From positions 1,552,501-1,616,500 of the forward strand of contig NZ_FWWU01000009.1 in the NCBI RefSeq assembly GCF_900176165.1: a DNA stretch of 64,000 nucleotides, in the 5' to 3' direction. This document shows positions 20,453-30,033 of the stretch, piece after piece. This DNA comes from Deinococcus hopiensis KR-140. GTDB lineage: Bacteria; Deinococcota; Deinococci; Deinococcales; Deinococcaceae. Every line of letters starts with the position of its first letter. The first letter of the stretch is position 1. Under the pieces are notes generated by a model. It made no database searches, was not told where the DNA came from, and saw nothing but the letters and a program-made list of their open reading frames with translations. The translations under genes were made by a program, and so were the position numbers.

Positions 20453-21817
20453 TCAGTCCGCTCCACCCAGACTGGCCTGCTCGTCGATCACCCGGCTCCA
20501 GACCACTTGACGGGTGCGCCAGGCGAAGATGCCCACCTTGACGATTTCCTCAGCAGCGCGGGCGAGCAGCACGCCCCAGATGCCCAGGTCCAGACCGAAA
20601 GCGAGCAGCCACGCGAGCGGCAATCCCACCAGGAAGGCGGAGGTGGCGTCCCCGATCAGCACGCCCCGCGTGTCGCTGGCGGAGGGCAGCACCCCGCCAC
20701 CCCGCACCATATTGGCAACTTTGGCCACCTGCACCGCGGCGTTGAGCAAGATGGTGCTCTGCGCCACCGCCCGCACTTCCGCTCCCACCTGCGGGTACAG
20801 CAGGGGCAGGAGAAACGCCGAGCAGGCGAACAGCGCTCCGAAGGCCAGGCCCGTCAACACGCCGAAGCGCTCCACCACCCGCGCCCGTTCCCGCGCCAGC
20901 CGGGCGTCCCCCTGCCCCACCGCCTGACCGATCAGCGCCGTGGCGGCAGGCACCAGCCCGAAGGAGGACACGACGAAGATGCCTTCCAGGGTATAGCCGA
21001 TCTGCGCCCCCGCCAGGACGGACGTGCCCAGCCGGGCGAGCAGCAGCGCGTACAGCAGATTGCCGCCGCTCCAGGCGAGTTGCGTGGCGGCGAGAGGCAG
21101 GGAGAGGCGCAGCAGCTCAGCGGTCAGTACCCGGCCCTGCGCGCTCAGCCCCAGCCAGGCCGGGCGCACGAAGCGGCGAGGACCGTACAAGAAGCCCAGC
21201 AGCAGCGCCACCCGCAGCGCCTGGCCGCCCAGCGCTCCCCAGGCCGCGCCCACCAGGCCCAGCCGCGGAAAGCCCGCCAGGCCGCGCACAAGCGCGTAGC
21301 CCAGCGCCACGTTCACGGCGGCGGCGAGGATGGTGGCCGCCATCGGTACGCGGGGCCGTTCCAGCGACCGCAGCACGCTGCCCATCACCACACTCAGCAC
21401 GATGAGGGGCACCCCCAGCAGCGCCACCTGAAAGAAGGGCCGGGCCGCCTGCTCCAGCTCGGCCGGAGCTCCCAGCAGCGCAAGCAGGGGCCGGGCAAAA
21501 GTATGCAGGGTCAGCGTCAGCACCAGCGTCACGGCCCCGGCCAGCAGCAGGGCCGTGCCCGTGGTGCGCGCCACCGCGTCCCGGTCCCCCGCGCCGTACG
21601 CCCGCGCCACCAGGATACCCGCGCCCGAACCGAGGGTTCCCAGGGTGAAAATCGCCATCAGCGTGACGTTGTTCGACAGCCCCACGGCGGCGACGGCAGT
21701 GGCGCCGAGGGAGGCGACGATAAGTTGGGCCAGAAAGTTGAACAGCAGTTGGACAAACGCTTCCAGGCTGGCGGGTAGGGCCAGCCGCAGCACGTCCCGC
21801 AGGTGAGAACTGAACAC
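20453..21817 (-). CDS. MATE family multidrug efflux transporter
   Basis: The 454-residue protein has about twelve membrane helices in two related halves, as in MATE Na+/H+-drug antiporters. Typical segments are VAAVGLSNNVTLMAIFTLGT, GAGILVARAYGAGDRDA, VVMGSVLRSLERP and GLVPAATALIGQAVGQGDAR. GTG 21817 is chosen because GGAGG lies 6 nt upstream; the frame extends upstream to 21907 but that would add an unusual N-terminus. It is downstream of an aldo/keto reductase gene on the same strand with about 100 bases between. The substrate is unknown. Confidence 0.9.
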   Translation of the reverse strand: MFSSHLRDVLRLALPASLEAFVQLLFNFLAQLIVASLGATAVAAVGLSNNVTLMAIFTLGTLGSGAGILVARAYGAGDRDAVARTTGTALLLAGAVTLVLTLTLHTFARPLLALLGAPAELEQAARPFFQVALLGVPLIVLSVVMGSVLRSLERPRVPMAATILAAAVNVALGYALVRGLAGFPRLGLVGAAWGALGGQALRVALLLGFLYGPRRFVRPAWLGLSAQGRVLTAELLRLSLPLAATQLAWSGGNLLYALLLARLGTSVLAGAQIGYTLEGIFVVSSFGLVPAATALIGQAVGQGDARLARERARVVERFGVLTGLAFGALFACSAFLLPLLYPQVGAEVRAVAQSTILLNAAVQVAKVANMVRGGGVLPSASDTRGVLIGDATSAFLVGLPLAWLLAFGLDLGIWGVLLARAAEEIVKVGIFAWRTRQVVWSRVIDEQASLGGAD

Positions 21818-21915
21818 GGTAAACCTCCGGCGAAGTCGCCAGAACGGGAGCGGGCCAGCGGGAAAGCCCGCCCCCACGGCAAGGGTGAGGGCGGGGAGTG
21901 GGAGCAAAACTCAGG

Positions 21916-22911
21916 TCAGTCCGCCGCCTCGTACCAGTTGCGGTCCCAGCGGTGGGCAGAGAGCTTTTTCACCTGCTCGGCGGGCAGGCCGTGCCCGTCA
22001 GCGAGCGCAACGTTACGCTCCACGTTCCGCACGCTGCGCATCCCGACGATCACGGTGCTCACCGCCGGGTGCGACAGCACGAAACGCAGGGCCGTCTCGG
22101 GAAGCTGTTCGGTGGTGATGCCCAGGTCCGACCCGATGGCGCGCAGACGCGGTTGCAGCTCCGCCTTGCGGTTGCCGCCGAAGTAGCGGTTGCGCCAGTC
22201 GCCTTCGGGGAAGGTGGTCTCGGGCGTAATGCGGCCCGTCAGGCTGCCCTCATCCAGCGCCACGCGCACGATCACACCCACCCCGTTGGCGAGGCAGGCG
22301 TCGAGCAGGCGGTCTTGCGGCGACTGGTCAAAGACGTTGTAGATGACCTGCACCGTTTCCACCGCGCCCGCCTCCACAGCCTTGATTGCGTTGTCCGGCT
22401 GGTGATCGTTGATGGAGATGCCGAAGTGCCGGACCTTGCCGTCGCGCTTGAGTTGCGCGGCCGCCGCCTGCCAGTCGCCCTGACCCAGCCAGGAGTCGTT
22501 CCAGACGTGAAGCTGCTGAACGTCGATGGTGGGCAGACCCAAGCGCTCCAGGCTGGCTTGCGTCATGCGGATTACGTACTCGCCGGGATAGGCCTCGTCG
22601 GCGGTGGCTTCGGGGGGGGCAGGCCAGCGCAGGTTCTTGGGACTGATCTTGGTGGCGACCAGGGTACCGGGATGCTCGCGCGCCACCTGCCCGACGAGGC
22701 GCTCGCTGTGACCATCGCCGTAGCCCATGGCTGTATCGATAAAGTTGCCGCCCAGCTCGATGTAGCGGCGCAGGGCGGTAAGGCTCTCGTCGTCCTGCGC
22801 GCCCTTCCACATGTCGGCCCCGATGCCCCAGGCCCCGTAGCCGATCTCGGTGACGTGAAGGCCGGTACGGCCCAGCGGACGGGTATGCAGCGGAGGGGTC
22901 TCTAAGCTCAT
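21916..22911 (-). CDS. Aldo/keto reductase
   Basis: This 331-residue protein has the TIM-barrel AKR features: LGRTGLHVTEIGYGAWGIGA, the Asp-Tyr region NFIDTAMGYGDGHSERLVG, the Lys (LVATKISPK), the His (LQQLHVWNDS-like, here VQQLHVWNDSWL), and a C-terminal NADP-binding segment (STVIVGMRSVRNVERNVA). It reduces carbonyls with NADPH; the substrate is unknown. ATG 22911 follows TAGGGT by 7 nt, so the message is probably leaderless. It is divergent from the histidine kinase at 23036. Confidence 0.9.
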   Translation of the reverse strand: MSLETPPLHTRPLGRTGLHVTEIGYGAWGIGADMWKGAQDDESLTALRRYIELGGNFIDTAMGYGDGHSERLVGQVAREHPGTLVATKISPKNLRWPAPPEATADEAYPGEYVIRMTQASLERLGLPTIDVQQLHVWNDSWLGQGDWQAAAAQLKRDGKVRHFGISINDHQPDNAIKAVEAGAVETVQVIYNVFDQSPQDRLLDACLANGVGVIVRVALDEGSLTGRITPETTFPEGDWRNRYFGGNRKAELQPRLRAIGSDLGITTEQLPETALRFVLSHPAVSTVIVGMRSVRNVERNVALADGHGLPAEQVKKLSAHRWDRNWYEAAD

Positions 22912-22918
22912 ACGGCCC

Positions 22919-22924
22919 ACCCTA
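22919..22924 (-). promoter_or_regulatory. Candidate -10 element (TAGGGT), gene at 22911
   Basis: TAGGGT on the minus strand ends 7 nt before ATG 22911. Confidence 0.5.
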
Positions 22925-23035
22925 CGCCTGTTGCCGGACGGGTGGCATAAAGGCTGACTTTAGGCTTACACACAACAAAAGGCCGGTATTCTGAAAGCGC
23001 CTGTGGACCCGGCTTACACTGGAGCTGGCCCGCCT

Positions 23036-24589
23036 ATGCCCTTGCCCCCCATCTCTGAATCTCTGATGCCGGACCAGGCGGCGCCCACTCCCGTGGACCC
23101 ACGGTCCGGCTACCTGCTCGCCGCGCTGCTCGCCGGGGCGGCGCTGATCCTGCGCCAGGCGCTGACACCGGTGCTTGGAAACGATCTTCCCTATCTGCTC
23201 TCGCTGCTGGCCATCACCACCAGCGCCGTGATCGCGGGCGAACGTCCGGCCCTCCTCGCCACGCTGCTCAGCGCCGCGGGCATCAACTTTCTGGTCACCC
23301 AGCCCCGTTTCCGCTTCACCCTGGTCCTTTCGCTGTCCGAGTCGGTGGGTCTGCTGCTGTTTTTGCTGGTCGGCATAGGCATCAGCTGGCTGGGAGGCAA
23401 GCACCTGGCAACGCTGCAGCAGGCACGCGCCGGAGCACAGGCCCTGCGCGAACGCGAGGCGCAGCTGCGTGCCCTGACCGACAACCTGCCGGGCGCGATG
23501 ACCTATCAGGCCGAGCGGCTGCCCGGCGGCACGACCCGGTTCCTGTATGTGAGCGGGTCCGTCCAACGCCTGCTGGGCGTCTCGCCGGCGCAGGTCTACT
23601 CCGATTCCGGCGAGCTGTACGGTCTGATCCTGCCCGAATACCTGCCTGCCGTGCTGGAAGCCGAGGAACGGGCGGTGCGCCTAGGCACCACCTTTGAGAT
23701 CGAGGTGCCCATGCGGTTGGCGGACGGCAACCGGCGCTGGATGCACCTGGCCTCCTCCCTGCGCCGGTTGCCAAACGGGCGCGAGCTGTGGGACGGCGTG
23801 GCCTTCAACGTGACCGAACGGCGGGAGGCGCAAGAAGCCCTGCAGGCGCTCAACACCGCGCTGGAGGAGCGGGTGGCAGAGCGAACTGAACAGCTCGTGC
23901 GCTCGAATCAGGAGCTGGAGCAGTTCGCCTACGTCGCCTCGCATGACCTCAAGGCCCCCCTGCGGACGATCACCAGCTTTCTGCAGCTGCTGGAGCGGCG
24001 CTACGGCGATCAGCTTGACGAGCGGGCCACCACCTACATCCAACACGTGGTAGAGGCGGCGGCGCGCATGAACCTCCTGATCGACGATCTGCTGGCGTAC
24101 GCCCGCCTGGGCCGCGAGCGCAAGGTGGGCCGTGTGGAACCGGAAAAAGTCTTGCAGGACGTGCTGAATAACCTCCACAGCCTGATCGAGGAGCGGGGCG
24201 CGCGCGTGGAGGCCGGCCTCCTGCCCCCCGTGCAGACCGACGAGACGCAGCTGCGCCAGGTGCTGCAAAACCTCGTGGGCAACGGACTGAAGTTTCAACC
24301 GCCAGACCGGGTGCCCGAGGTCCAGGTCCGCGCCGAGCGCCAGGGCGACCGGGTGCGCTTCGCAGTGCAGGACAACGGCATTGGCATCGAGCCCGAATAC
24401 CATGAGCGGATTTTCGGCGTCTTTCAGCGCCTCCACACCCGCAGCCAGTACGCGGGCAGCGGTGTGGGCCTCGCGATCGTCAAGCGCATCGTCGAGGAGG
24501 ACGGGGGACACATCGAGCTGCACTCCATCCCCACGGAGGGCACCACCTTCTTCTTCACCCTGCCCGCTGCAGACGGGCCTACTTCCTGA
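23036..24589 (+). CDS. PAS-domain sensor histidine kinase
   Basis: The 517-residue protein has an N-terminal membrane domain of three or four helices like the KdpD/DUF4118 anchor (residues about 25-120), a PAS domain (about 135-265), a coiled coil (LNTALEERVAERTEQLVRSN), a HisKA domain with FAYVASHDLKAPLRTITSF (phospho-accepting His at residue 303), and an ATPase domain with NLVGNGLKFQ, DNGIGIEPEY and SGVGLAIVKRIVEEDGG. ATG 23036 is preferred because a -10-like TACACT (23015-23020) lies after the earlier GTG 23003 and GGAG (23021-23024) lies before this ATG. No response regulator is adjacent. Confidence 0.9.
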   Translation: MPLPPISESLMPDQAAPTPVDPRSGYLLAALLAGAALILRQALTPVLGNDLPYLLSLLAITTSAVIAGERPALLATLLSAAGINFLVTQPRFRFTLVLSLSESVGLLLFLLVGIGISWLGGKHLATLQQARAGAQALREREAQLRALTDNLPGAMTYQAERLPGGTTRFLYVSGSVQRLLGVSPAQVYSDSGELYGLILPEYLPAVLEAEERAVRLGTTFEIEVPMRLADGNRRWMHLASSLRRLPNGRELWDGVAFNVTERREAQEALQALNTALEERVAERTEQLVRSNQELEQFAYVASHDLKAPLRTITSFLQLLERRYGDQLDERATTYIQHVVEAAARMNLLIDDLLAYARLGRERKVGRVEPEKVLQDVLNNLHSLIEERGARVEAGLLPPVQTDETQLRQVLQNLVGNGLKFQPPDRVPEVQVRAERQGDRVRFAVQDNGIGIEPEYHERIFGVFQRLHTRSQYAGSGVGLAIVKRIVEEDGGHIELHSIPTEGTTFFFTLPAADGPTS

Positions 24590-24642
24590 TCTTCCAACTC
24601 TCGCTTCTTCTTTGCATTTGAAAAACAATTACGACACTTTCC

Positions 24643-24671
24643 TTGACATTTACAAAGCCTACGGTCAGAAT
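24643..24671 (+). promoter_or_regulatory. Promoter of homocitrate synthase
   Basis: A perfect -35 TTGACA (24643-24648), a 17-bp spacer and -10 CAGAAT (24666-24671) lie within an AT-rich island. The start codon at 24690 has GAGG at 24681-24684, so the leader would be only about 12 nt. Confidence 0.7.
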
Positions 24672-24689
24672 ACGCCCACTGAGGCTGCC

Positions 24690-25856
24690 ATGACCGATCA
24701 AGTTGCCCCCCTGATTCCTGCCCGTTCCTGGGCCATCATCGACTCCACTCTGCGGGAGGGCGAGCAGTTCGCACGCGGCAACTTCAAAACGGACGACAAG
24801 ATCGAGATCGCGCGGGCGCTGGACGCCTTCGGAGCCGAATTCATCGAGGTCACCACGCCCATGGTGGGCGAGCAGACCCAGGCCGATATCCGCCGGCTGA
24901 CCTCGTTGGGACTCAAGGCCCGCATCCTGACCCACGTGCGCTGCCACATGGACGACGTGCAGCGGGCGGTGGACCTCGGCGTGGACGGCCTGGACCTTTT
25001 GTTCGGCACGAGCTCCTTCCTGCGTGAATTTAGCCACGGCAAGAACATCGCCCAGATCATCGACACGGCGTCCGAGGTGATCGGCTGGATCAGGCACAAC
25101 CGCCCGGACCTGGAAATCCGCTTCAGCGCGGAAGACACCTTCCGCTCGGAGGAAGCGGACCTGATGGCGGTGTACCGCGCGGTGTCGGACCTCGGCGTTC
25201 ACCGCGTCGGGCTGGCGGATACAGTGGGCGTCGCCACGCCCCGGCAGGTTTACACGCTGGTCCGCGAGGTCCGCAAGGTGATTCACGCCGAGTGCGGCAT
25301 CGAGTTTCACGGGCACAACGACACGGGGTGCGCGGTGTCCAACGCCTACGAGGCCATCGAGGCGGGGGCCACCCACATCGACACCACGATTCTCGGGATT
25401 GGCGAGCGTAACGGCATTACCCCCTTGGGCGGGTTTCTGGCCCGTATGTTCACCTTCGATCCGCAGGGACTCATCGACAAGTACAACCTGGACCTGCTGC
25501 CCGAACTCGACGGCATGATCGCGCGGATGGTGGGCCTGCCCGTGCCCTGGAACAACTACCTGACGGGCGAATTCGCCTACAACCACAAGGCGGGCATGCA
25601 CCTCAAGGCCATCTACCTCAACCCCGGGGCCTACGAGGCCATTCCCCCCGGCGTGTTTGGCGTGGGCCGGCGTATCCAGGCGGTCAGCAAGGTGACCGGT
25701 AAGCACGCCATCGCCTACAAGGCGCGCGAACTGGGCCTGCACTACGGTGAGGACGCCCTGCGGCAGGTTACGGACCACATCAAGAACCTGGCCGAACAGG
25801 GCGAGCTGGACGACAGCCACCTGGAGCAGGTGCTGCGCGAGTGGGTGCGGGCGTAG
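24690..25856 (+). CDS. hcs: Homocitrate synthase
   Basis: The enzyme condenses 2-oxoglutarate with acetyl-CoA to homocitrate, the first step of lysine synthesis by the alpha-aminoadipate route used in Thermus and Deinococcus. The 388-residue protein shows DSTLREGEQFARGNF (metal-binding Asp and catalytic Arg), the TTPMVGEQTQADI region, HVRCHMDDVQRAVDLGVDGL, and the metal histidines in EFHGHNDTGCAVSNAYEAIE. The C-terminal part FAYNHKAGMHLKAIYLNP matches Lys20-type enzymes rather than LeuA, which usually has a longer regulatory domain. It could also be a citramalate-type enzyme, but this is less likely. It has its own strong promoter. Confidence 0.92.
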   Translation: MTDQVAPLIPARSWAIIDSTLREGEQFARGNFKTDDKIEIARALDAFGAEFIEVTTPMVGEQTQADIRRLTSLGLKARILTHVRCHMDDVQRAVDLGVDGLDLLFGTSSFLREFSHGKNIAQIIDTASEVIGWIRHNRPDLEIRFSAEDTFRSEEADLMAVYRAVSDLGVHRVGLADTVGVATPRQVYTLVREVRKVIHAECGIEFHGHNDTGCAVSNAYEAIEAGATHIDTTILGIGERNGITPLGGFLARMFTFDPQGLIDKYNLDLLPELDGMIARMVGLPVPWNNYLTGEFAYNHKAGMHLKAIYLNPGAYEAIPPGVFGVGRRIQAVSKVTGKHAIAYKARELGLHYGEDALRQVTDHIKNLAEQGELDDSHLEQVLREWVRA

Positions 25857-25916
25857 GGGAAGCGTTCAGGGGTCGGCGATTGGCCGTCAGCAAATCCAGC
25901 CGCGTCAGCCCGGGGC

Positions 25917-26359
25917 ATGCCCCTGTTTCCCGTGCGCCCCACTCCACAGGGTTTGGAAACCGTCGCGGCGCGTCGGGTCCTGGGCCACCGGGAGGCTTGT
26001 TTCGCCCGCGCCTGCGCTGCGCGTCTGGACGCACCCAGGCCCTGGTTGCGTCTCGACGCAGACGGGACAGGAGTGGGACAGACGGCGCTGCTGGACGCCC
26101 ACCTCGGACCGCCGACCTGGACCTGGATGTTTGGCTGCCGCGCCGTCGACGTGACCGAGCGGCGCCTACGGCACCCTGCCCACCCTGAGTGCGGTGAGGA
26201 GCGCTTCCGGGTGGAGTTGCACGCGGACGGGCACGTCACCTTCAGTCTCCGGGCATACCCGCACCCGCGGATGGGCACCGTCCAGCCGCGCGCGACCCTC
26301 GCCCAGCGGACCGGGACGAATGGGTACCTCCAGAACATTCGCCGCTCTACACTTCTGGC

Positions 26360-26363
<4 letters not shown>
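25917..26363 (+). CDS. Hypothetical protein overlapping lysA start (148 aa)
   Basis: The product is not recognised. It starts MPLFPVRPTPQGLETVAARR and contains WLRLDADGTGVGQTALLDAH, TWTWMFGCRAVDVTERRLRH and VTFSLRAYPHPRMGTVQPRA, a soluble alpha/beta-looking protein without signal peptide. Support for a real gene: GC-rich third codon positions, and a 4-base GTGA overlap of its stop with the lysA start. The lysA -10 element lies within its last codons. No ribosome site is obvious before ATG 25917, so the true start may differ. Confidence 0.6.
26348..26353 (+). promoter_or_regulatory. Candidate -10 element (TACACT) of lysA
   Basis: TACACT ends 6 nt before GTG 26360; no ribosome site lies between. 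Confidence 0.55.
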
Positions 26364-27526
<1,163 letters not shown>

Positions 27527-27561
27527 ACGTCCCGCTGCCGGGACATTCTCCCTGCCCGAGT

Positions 27562-27567
27562 TATCAT
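27562..27567 (+). promoter_or_regulatory. Candidate -10 element (TATCAT), gene at 27574
   Basis: TATCAT ends 6 nt before GTG 27574. A small 6-bp hairpin after lysA (27529-27544) lies just upstream. Confidence 0.55.
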
Positions 27568-27573
27568 GCGCGC

Positions 27574-28170
27574 GTGACCGCCCCGCTCTCCACACCGCCC
27601 TCCCCCACCCCCGATCCCACCCGCGTCCGCATCCTGACCGAGGCGGCGCGGCTCTTCGTGGCGAGCGGCTACCACGGGGTGAGCATGCGCGAGGTGGCGG
27701 CGGCAGTGGGCGTGACCAAGCCCGCCCTGTACCACCATTACGCCGACAAGGAAGCGCTCTTTCTGGCGATGCTCGAGGGCACCCTCGCGGGCCTCGCGCG
27801 GCTGGTCGCACACGCGCAGACGCAGTCTGGGGTACGGGCGCAACTACAGACGCTGGTGGGCGATCTGTTGGCCAGTGCTCCCGAGCAGCGCGTGGGCCTG
27901 CAACTGGCTGGCGAACTCCGCCACGTCTCAGCGGTCCGCCGCGCCGCCTTCGAGAACGAGTACCGCCGCGTGTGGATGGGGGGCCTCACCCGACTGATCG
28001 AGCAGGCCTGCGCCCGGGGCGAGCTGCGCGCCGATCTGCCCCCTGCCCTGCTGACCCGCGCCCTGCTCGCACTGCTGTACCCGCTGGTCACGGGCGCGCC
28101 ACCTGCCGATCCGCAGGGCACGGCCCGCGCACTGCTGAGCGTGTATCTGGACGGCGCGACGTCGGGGTAA
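27574..28170 (+). CDS. TetR/AcrR family regulator
   Basis: The 198-residue protein has an N-terminal TetR helix-turn-helix: RVRILTEAARLFVASGYHG, then VSMREVAAAVGVTKPALYHH and YADKEALFLAML. The C-terminal ligand domain is alanine/leucine-rich and not diagnostic. GTG 27574 is supported by the -10 element 6 nt upstream. Its target is unknown; lysA upstream is on the same strand but separately promoted. A terminator follows about 100 bases downstream. Confidence 0.92.
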   Translation: MTAPLSTPPSPTPDPTRVRILTEAARLFVASGYHGVSMREVAAAVGVTKPALYHHYADKEALFLAMLEGTLAGLARLVAHAQTQSGVRAQLQTLVGDLLASAPEQRVGLQLAGELRHVSAVRRAAFENEYRRVWMGGLTRLIEQACARGELRADLPPALLTRALLALLYPLVTGAPPADPQGTARALLSVYLDGATSG

Positions 28171-28266
28171 CGCCGGCGTCGCCCAAAGGAGAACCACACG
28201 TCAGGGCGCAAAGGGAAATTTCCGCGGGTACGGACCTAAGCCACTTCTGCCATTGGGCAGGCCGGG

Positions 28267-28313
28267 GTGCCTACCACCGGGGCAGAGGCCCGGTGGCGGT
28301 AGGCATGTTTTTT
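28267..28313 (+). terminator. Intrinsic terminator after TetR gene
   Basis: A GC-rich stem (TGCCTACC and ACCGGG paired with CCCGGT and GGTAGGCA, 3-nt bulge) is followed by TGTTTTTTCT. It is about 100 bases after the TetR stop. Confidence 0.8.
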
Positions 28314-28722
28314 CTCCGCAGGAAGACGCTCTCAAGCGGGCCGCTTCTCCGGGTCACCCCTGGCCTACCCCGACGGGGCCTACGCCCTACTGGAGGCGGT
28401 CGCTCCCTGCGCGTGCGCCTCCGTTGCGCGGGAAGTCGGCTGAAGGATGACCCGCAGACGTCGCTCGCCTGCCGGAAGACCTTCTGATCCGCTTCGCCGC
28501 GTGCAGAAAAAGGCCTTCACTTCCATGTCGCGCCGGAAACCTCGCCTGCCGTGCGTGGAGCCTTCCCGGCGCGGTGGTGGTGCCCGCACCTTTCACGGGC
28601 GCCTCGCGGCGGAACACATGAAAGCCGACAGGCCTGGCGGAGGAAGGCCTCACCAGGATGGTGATGCAATGCGGCGGACGTGGCGTACAGCCCCGGACAG
28701 CACCCCTTTTTCCGTAGCGCGT
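28314..28722. other. Stretch without a supported gene
   Basis: About 400 bases between the TetR terminator and the end of the endonuclease III gene. Open frames exist on both strands but are rich in Arg, Pro and Gly and show no family signature. No promoter, repeat or RNA gene was recognised. Confidence 0.5.
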
Positions 28723-29514
28723 TCAGCGCTTCCCCAGCCCCTGCTCGGCGCCATGCAGGAACACGCCCGCCGAAGGGCAGAGGTCTTGCAGCACGCACCG
28801 CTCGCACCGGGGCCGCCCCGTGCGGCACGTCTGGCGACCGTGCCGAATGGCCGAGACGTGGAAGGTGGAGCGCACGCCCCACTCGCGCGGCAGCACCTCG
28901 TCGAACCAGCGCTCCGCCTTCAGCACGTTCCAGCGCTCCGGAAAGAGCTCGAGCCGCCGGGCAACGCGGTGGATGTGGGTGTCAATGGGAATGGCCGGGC
29001 GCGCCAAATCAAACAGCAGCAGCAGCGACGCCGTTTTCATTCCCACGCCGGGGAGGGATTCGAGCAAGGCGCGAACTTCGGCGTCGTTCAGGCTGCGCAG
29101 ATGATGAAGGCTGAGGCCAGCGTCTGGAGACGGCAACGCTTCTTCCAACCCGTTCAGCACGCCCCAGATGTACGCCGCCTTGATGCGGGCGAGGCCGCCG
29201 CCCGCTCCGCGCAGCACGGCTTCAATGCCGTCCGGGCCGTCCGCGAGCGCCGCTTCCCACACCGGGTAAGCTGACCGCAACGCCCCGAACTGCCGCCGCA
29301 CCGCCTCCCCCGTGTTCTGCTGCGCGAGGATGATGCGGATCAGGTCATCAAGCGGCTCGGCGCTGACCCGGGGCGCGGGGGACGTGGGCAGGTACTCGGC
29401 GGCGAGGCGCTCCAGAATCTCGGGCAGGTGGGCGGGCGGCGGGGCTTCCTCCGCAGGGGTAGGGCGCGGCTTGCGTACGGGGAGAGGCACGGCGGGGAGG
29501 GAGACGTGCGGCAC
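28723..29514 (-). CDS. nth: Endonuclease III-like DNA glycosylase
   Basis: This HhH-GPD enzyme excises oxidised bases and nicks DNA in base excision repair. The 263-residue protein has the helix-hairpin-helix ESLPGVGMKTASLLLLF with K160 at the catalytic-lysine position, catalytic D178 in IPIDTHIHRVARRL, and the 4Fe-4S loop C230-x6-C237-x2-C240-x5-C246. A 30-residue proline-rich N-terminal extension is unusual for Nth. Deinococcus carries several Nth copies and this may be one of the divergent ones. GTG 29514 follows TAACCT by 6 nt. Confidence 0.92.
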   Translation of the reverse strand: MPHVSLPAVPLPVRKPRPTPAEEAPPPAHLPEILERLAAEYLPTSPAPRVSAEPLDDLIRIILAQQNTGEAVRRQFGALRSAYPVWEAALADGPDGIEAVLRGAGGGLARIKAAYIWGVLNGLEEALPSPDAGLSLHHLRSLNDAEVRALLESLPGVGMKTASLLLLFDLARPAIPIDTHIHRVARRLELFPERWNVLKAERWFDEVLPREWGVRSTFHVSAIRHGRQTCRTGRPRCERCVLQDLCPSAGVFLHGAEQGLGKR

Positions 29515-29520
29515 CGGAGC

Positions 29521-29526
29521 AGGTTA
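29521..29526 (-). promoter_or_regulatory. Candidate -10 element (TAACCT), gene at 29514
   Basis: TAACCT on the minus strand ends 6 nt before GTG 29514. Confidence 0.5.
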
Positions 29527-29601
29527 GCGGGGGCGGGAATAGAGGATTGTGCGGCCTTGCCGCCCTGGCCGTATGTGCCACGTCCAACGCAGCAAGGGTT
29601 C

Positions 29602-29615
29602 TGAAAACGCTTTCA
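29602..29615. promoter_or_regulatory. LacI/cre-type operator 1
   Basis: TGAAAACGCTTTCA is a full match to the palindromic LacI/CcpA-type consensus TGWAANCGNTNWCA. It lies about 230 bases upstream of the GH5 promoter and about 90 bases from the divergent endonuclease gene. Confidence 0.6.
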
Positions 29616-29829
29616 GGTCCATCCTCCATCTCTCCCGCCTGGCAGAGCCTCCTTCCGGCACCTGGGTGACCTTCAGGCGTCAAGGAGCATGGTTCACTCC
29701 TCACGGCCCAACCTCCAAACGGTGCAAAAGGATGTTCAATCGAAAAATTCAGCGCACAGGAGCGTATGTGGTGGATTCTCCCAGCGTCCCGCAGGCGTTC
29801 TGTCCGGCTGCAGACCCTGTGGCCATCTC

Positions 29830-29858
29830 TTGACGACGCTTTCATAAAAGATCATAGT
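29830..29858 (+). promoter_or_regulatory. Promoter of the GH5 gene with operator 2
   Basis: -35 TTGACG (29830-29835), a 17-bp spacer and -10 CATAGT (29853-29858). The operator-like TGACGACGCTTTCA (29831-29844), with a consensus right half, overlaps the -35 and spacer, so a bound repressor would block RNA polymerase. The 5' leader would be about 170 bases. Confidence 0.55.
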
Positions 29859-30033
29859 GACCAGCGTACGCCCAACAACAGATGGATGGACCACGTCCAG
29901 CCGAACCTCTTTGCTCAATGCAGGCAAGGACGTCTTTCTATTGTCTTTGCCTCTCGAAAGAGAGGGTTCCAGGACGTAGAAAAGGTCCGGAGCCTTGCAA
30001 CCGCTTTCATCAAGCCCCTGAAGGAGAACTCGA
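29859..30033 (+). other. Long leader of the GH5 gene
   Basis: About 170 bases between the predicted promoter and ATG 30034, with lower GC than the surroundings. It contains a short hairpin CCTCTC-GAAA-GAGAGG (29950-29965) with a GAAA tetraloop, the third operator-like site (29996-30009) and a ribosome site GAAGGAG (30020-30026). No gene is seen. Confidence 0.5.
29996..30009. promoter_or_regulatory. LacI/cre-type operator 3
   Basis: TGCAACCGCTTTCA differs from TGWAANCGNTNWCA at one position. It lies in the leader 25 bases before the GH5 start, where a bound protein could act as a roadblock or form a loop with the upstream sites. Confidence 0.5.

Noticed and set aside
28447..29274. Plus-strand open frame opposite nth
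   Set aside because: The nth protein on the minus strand has all catalytic and Fe-S residues; the plus translation is low-complexity.
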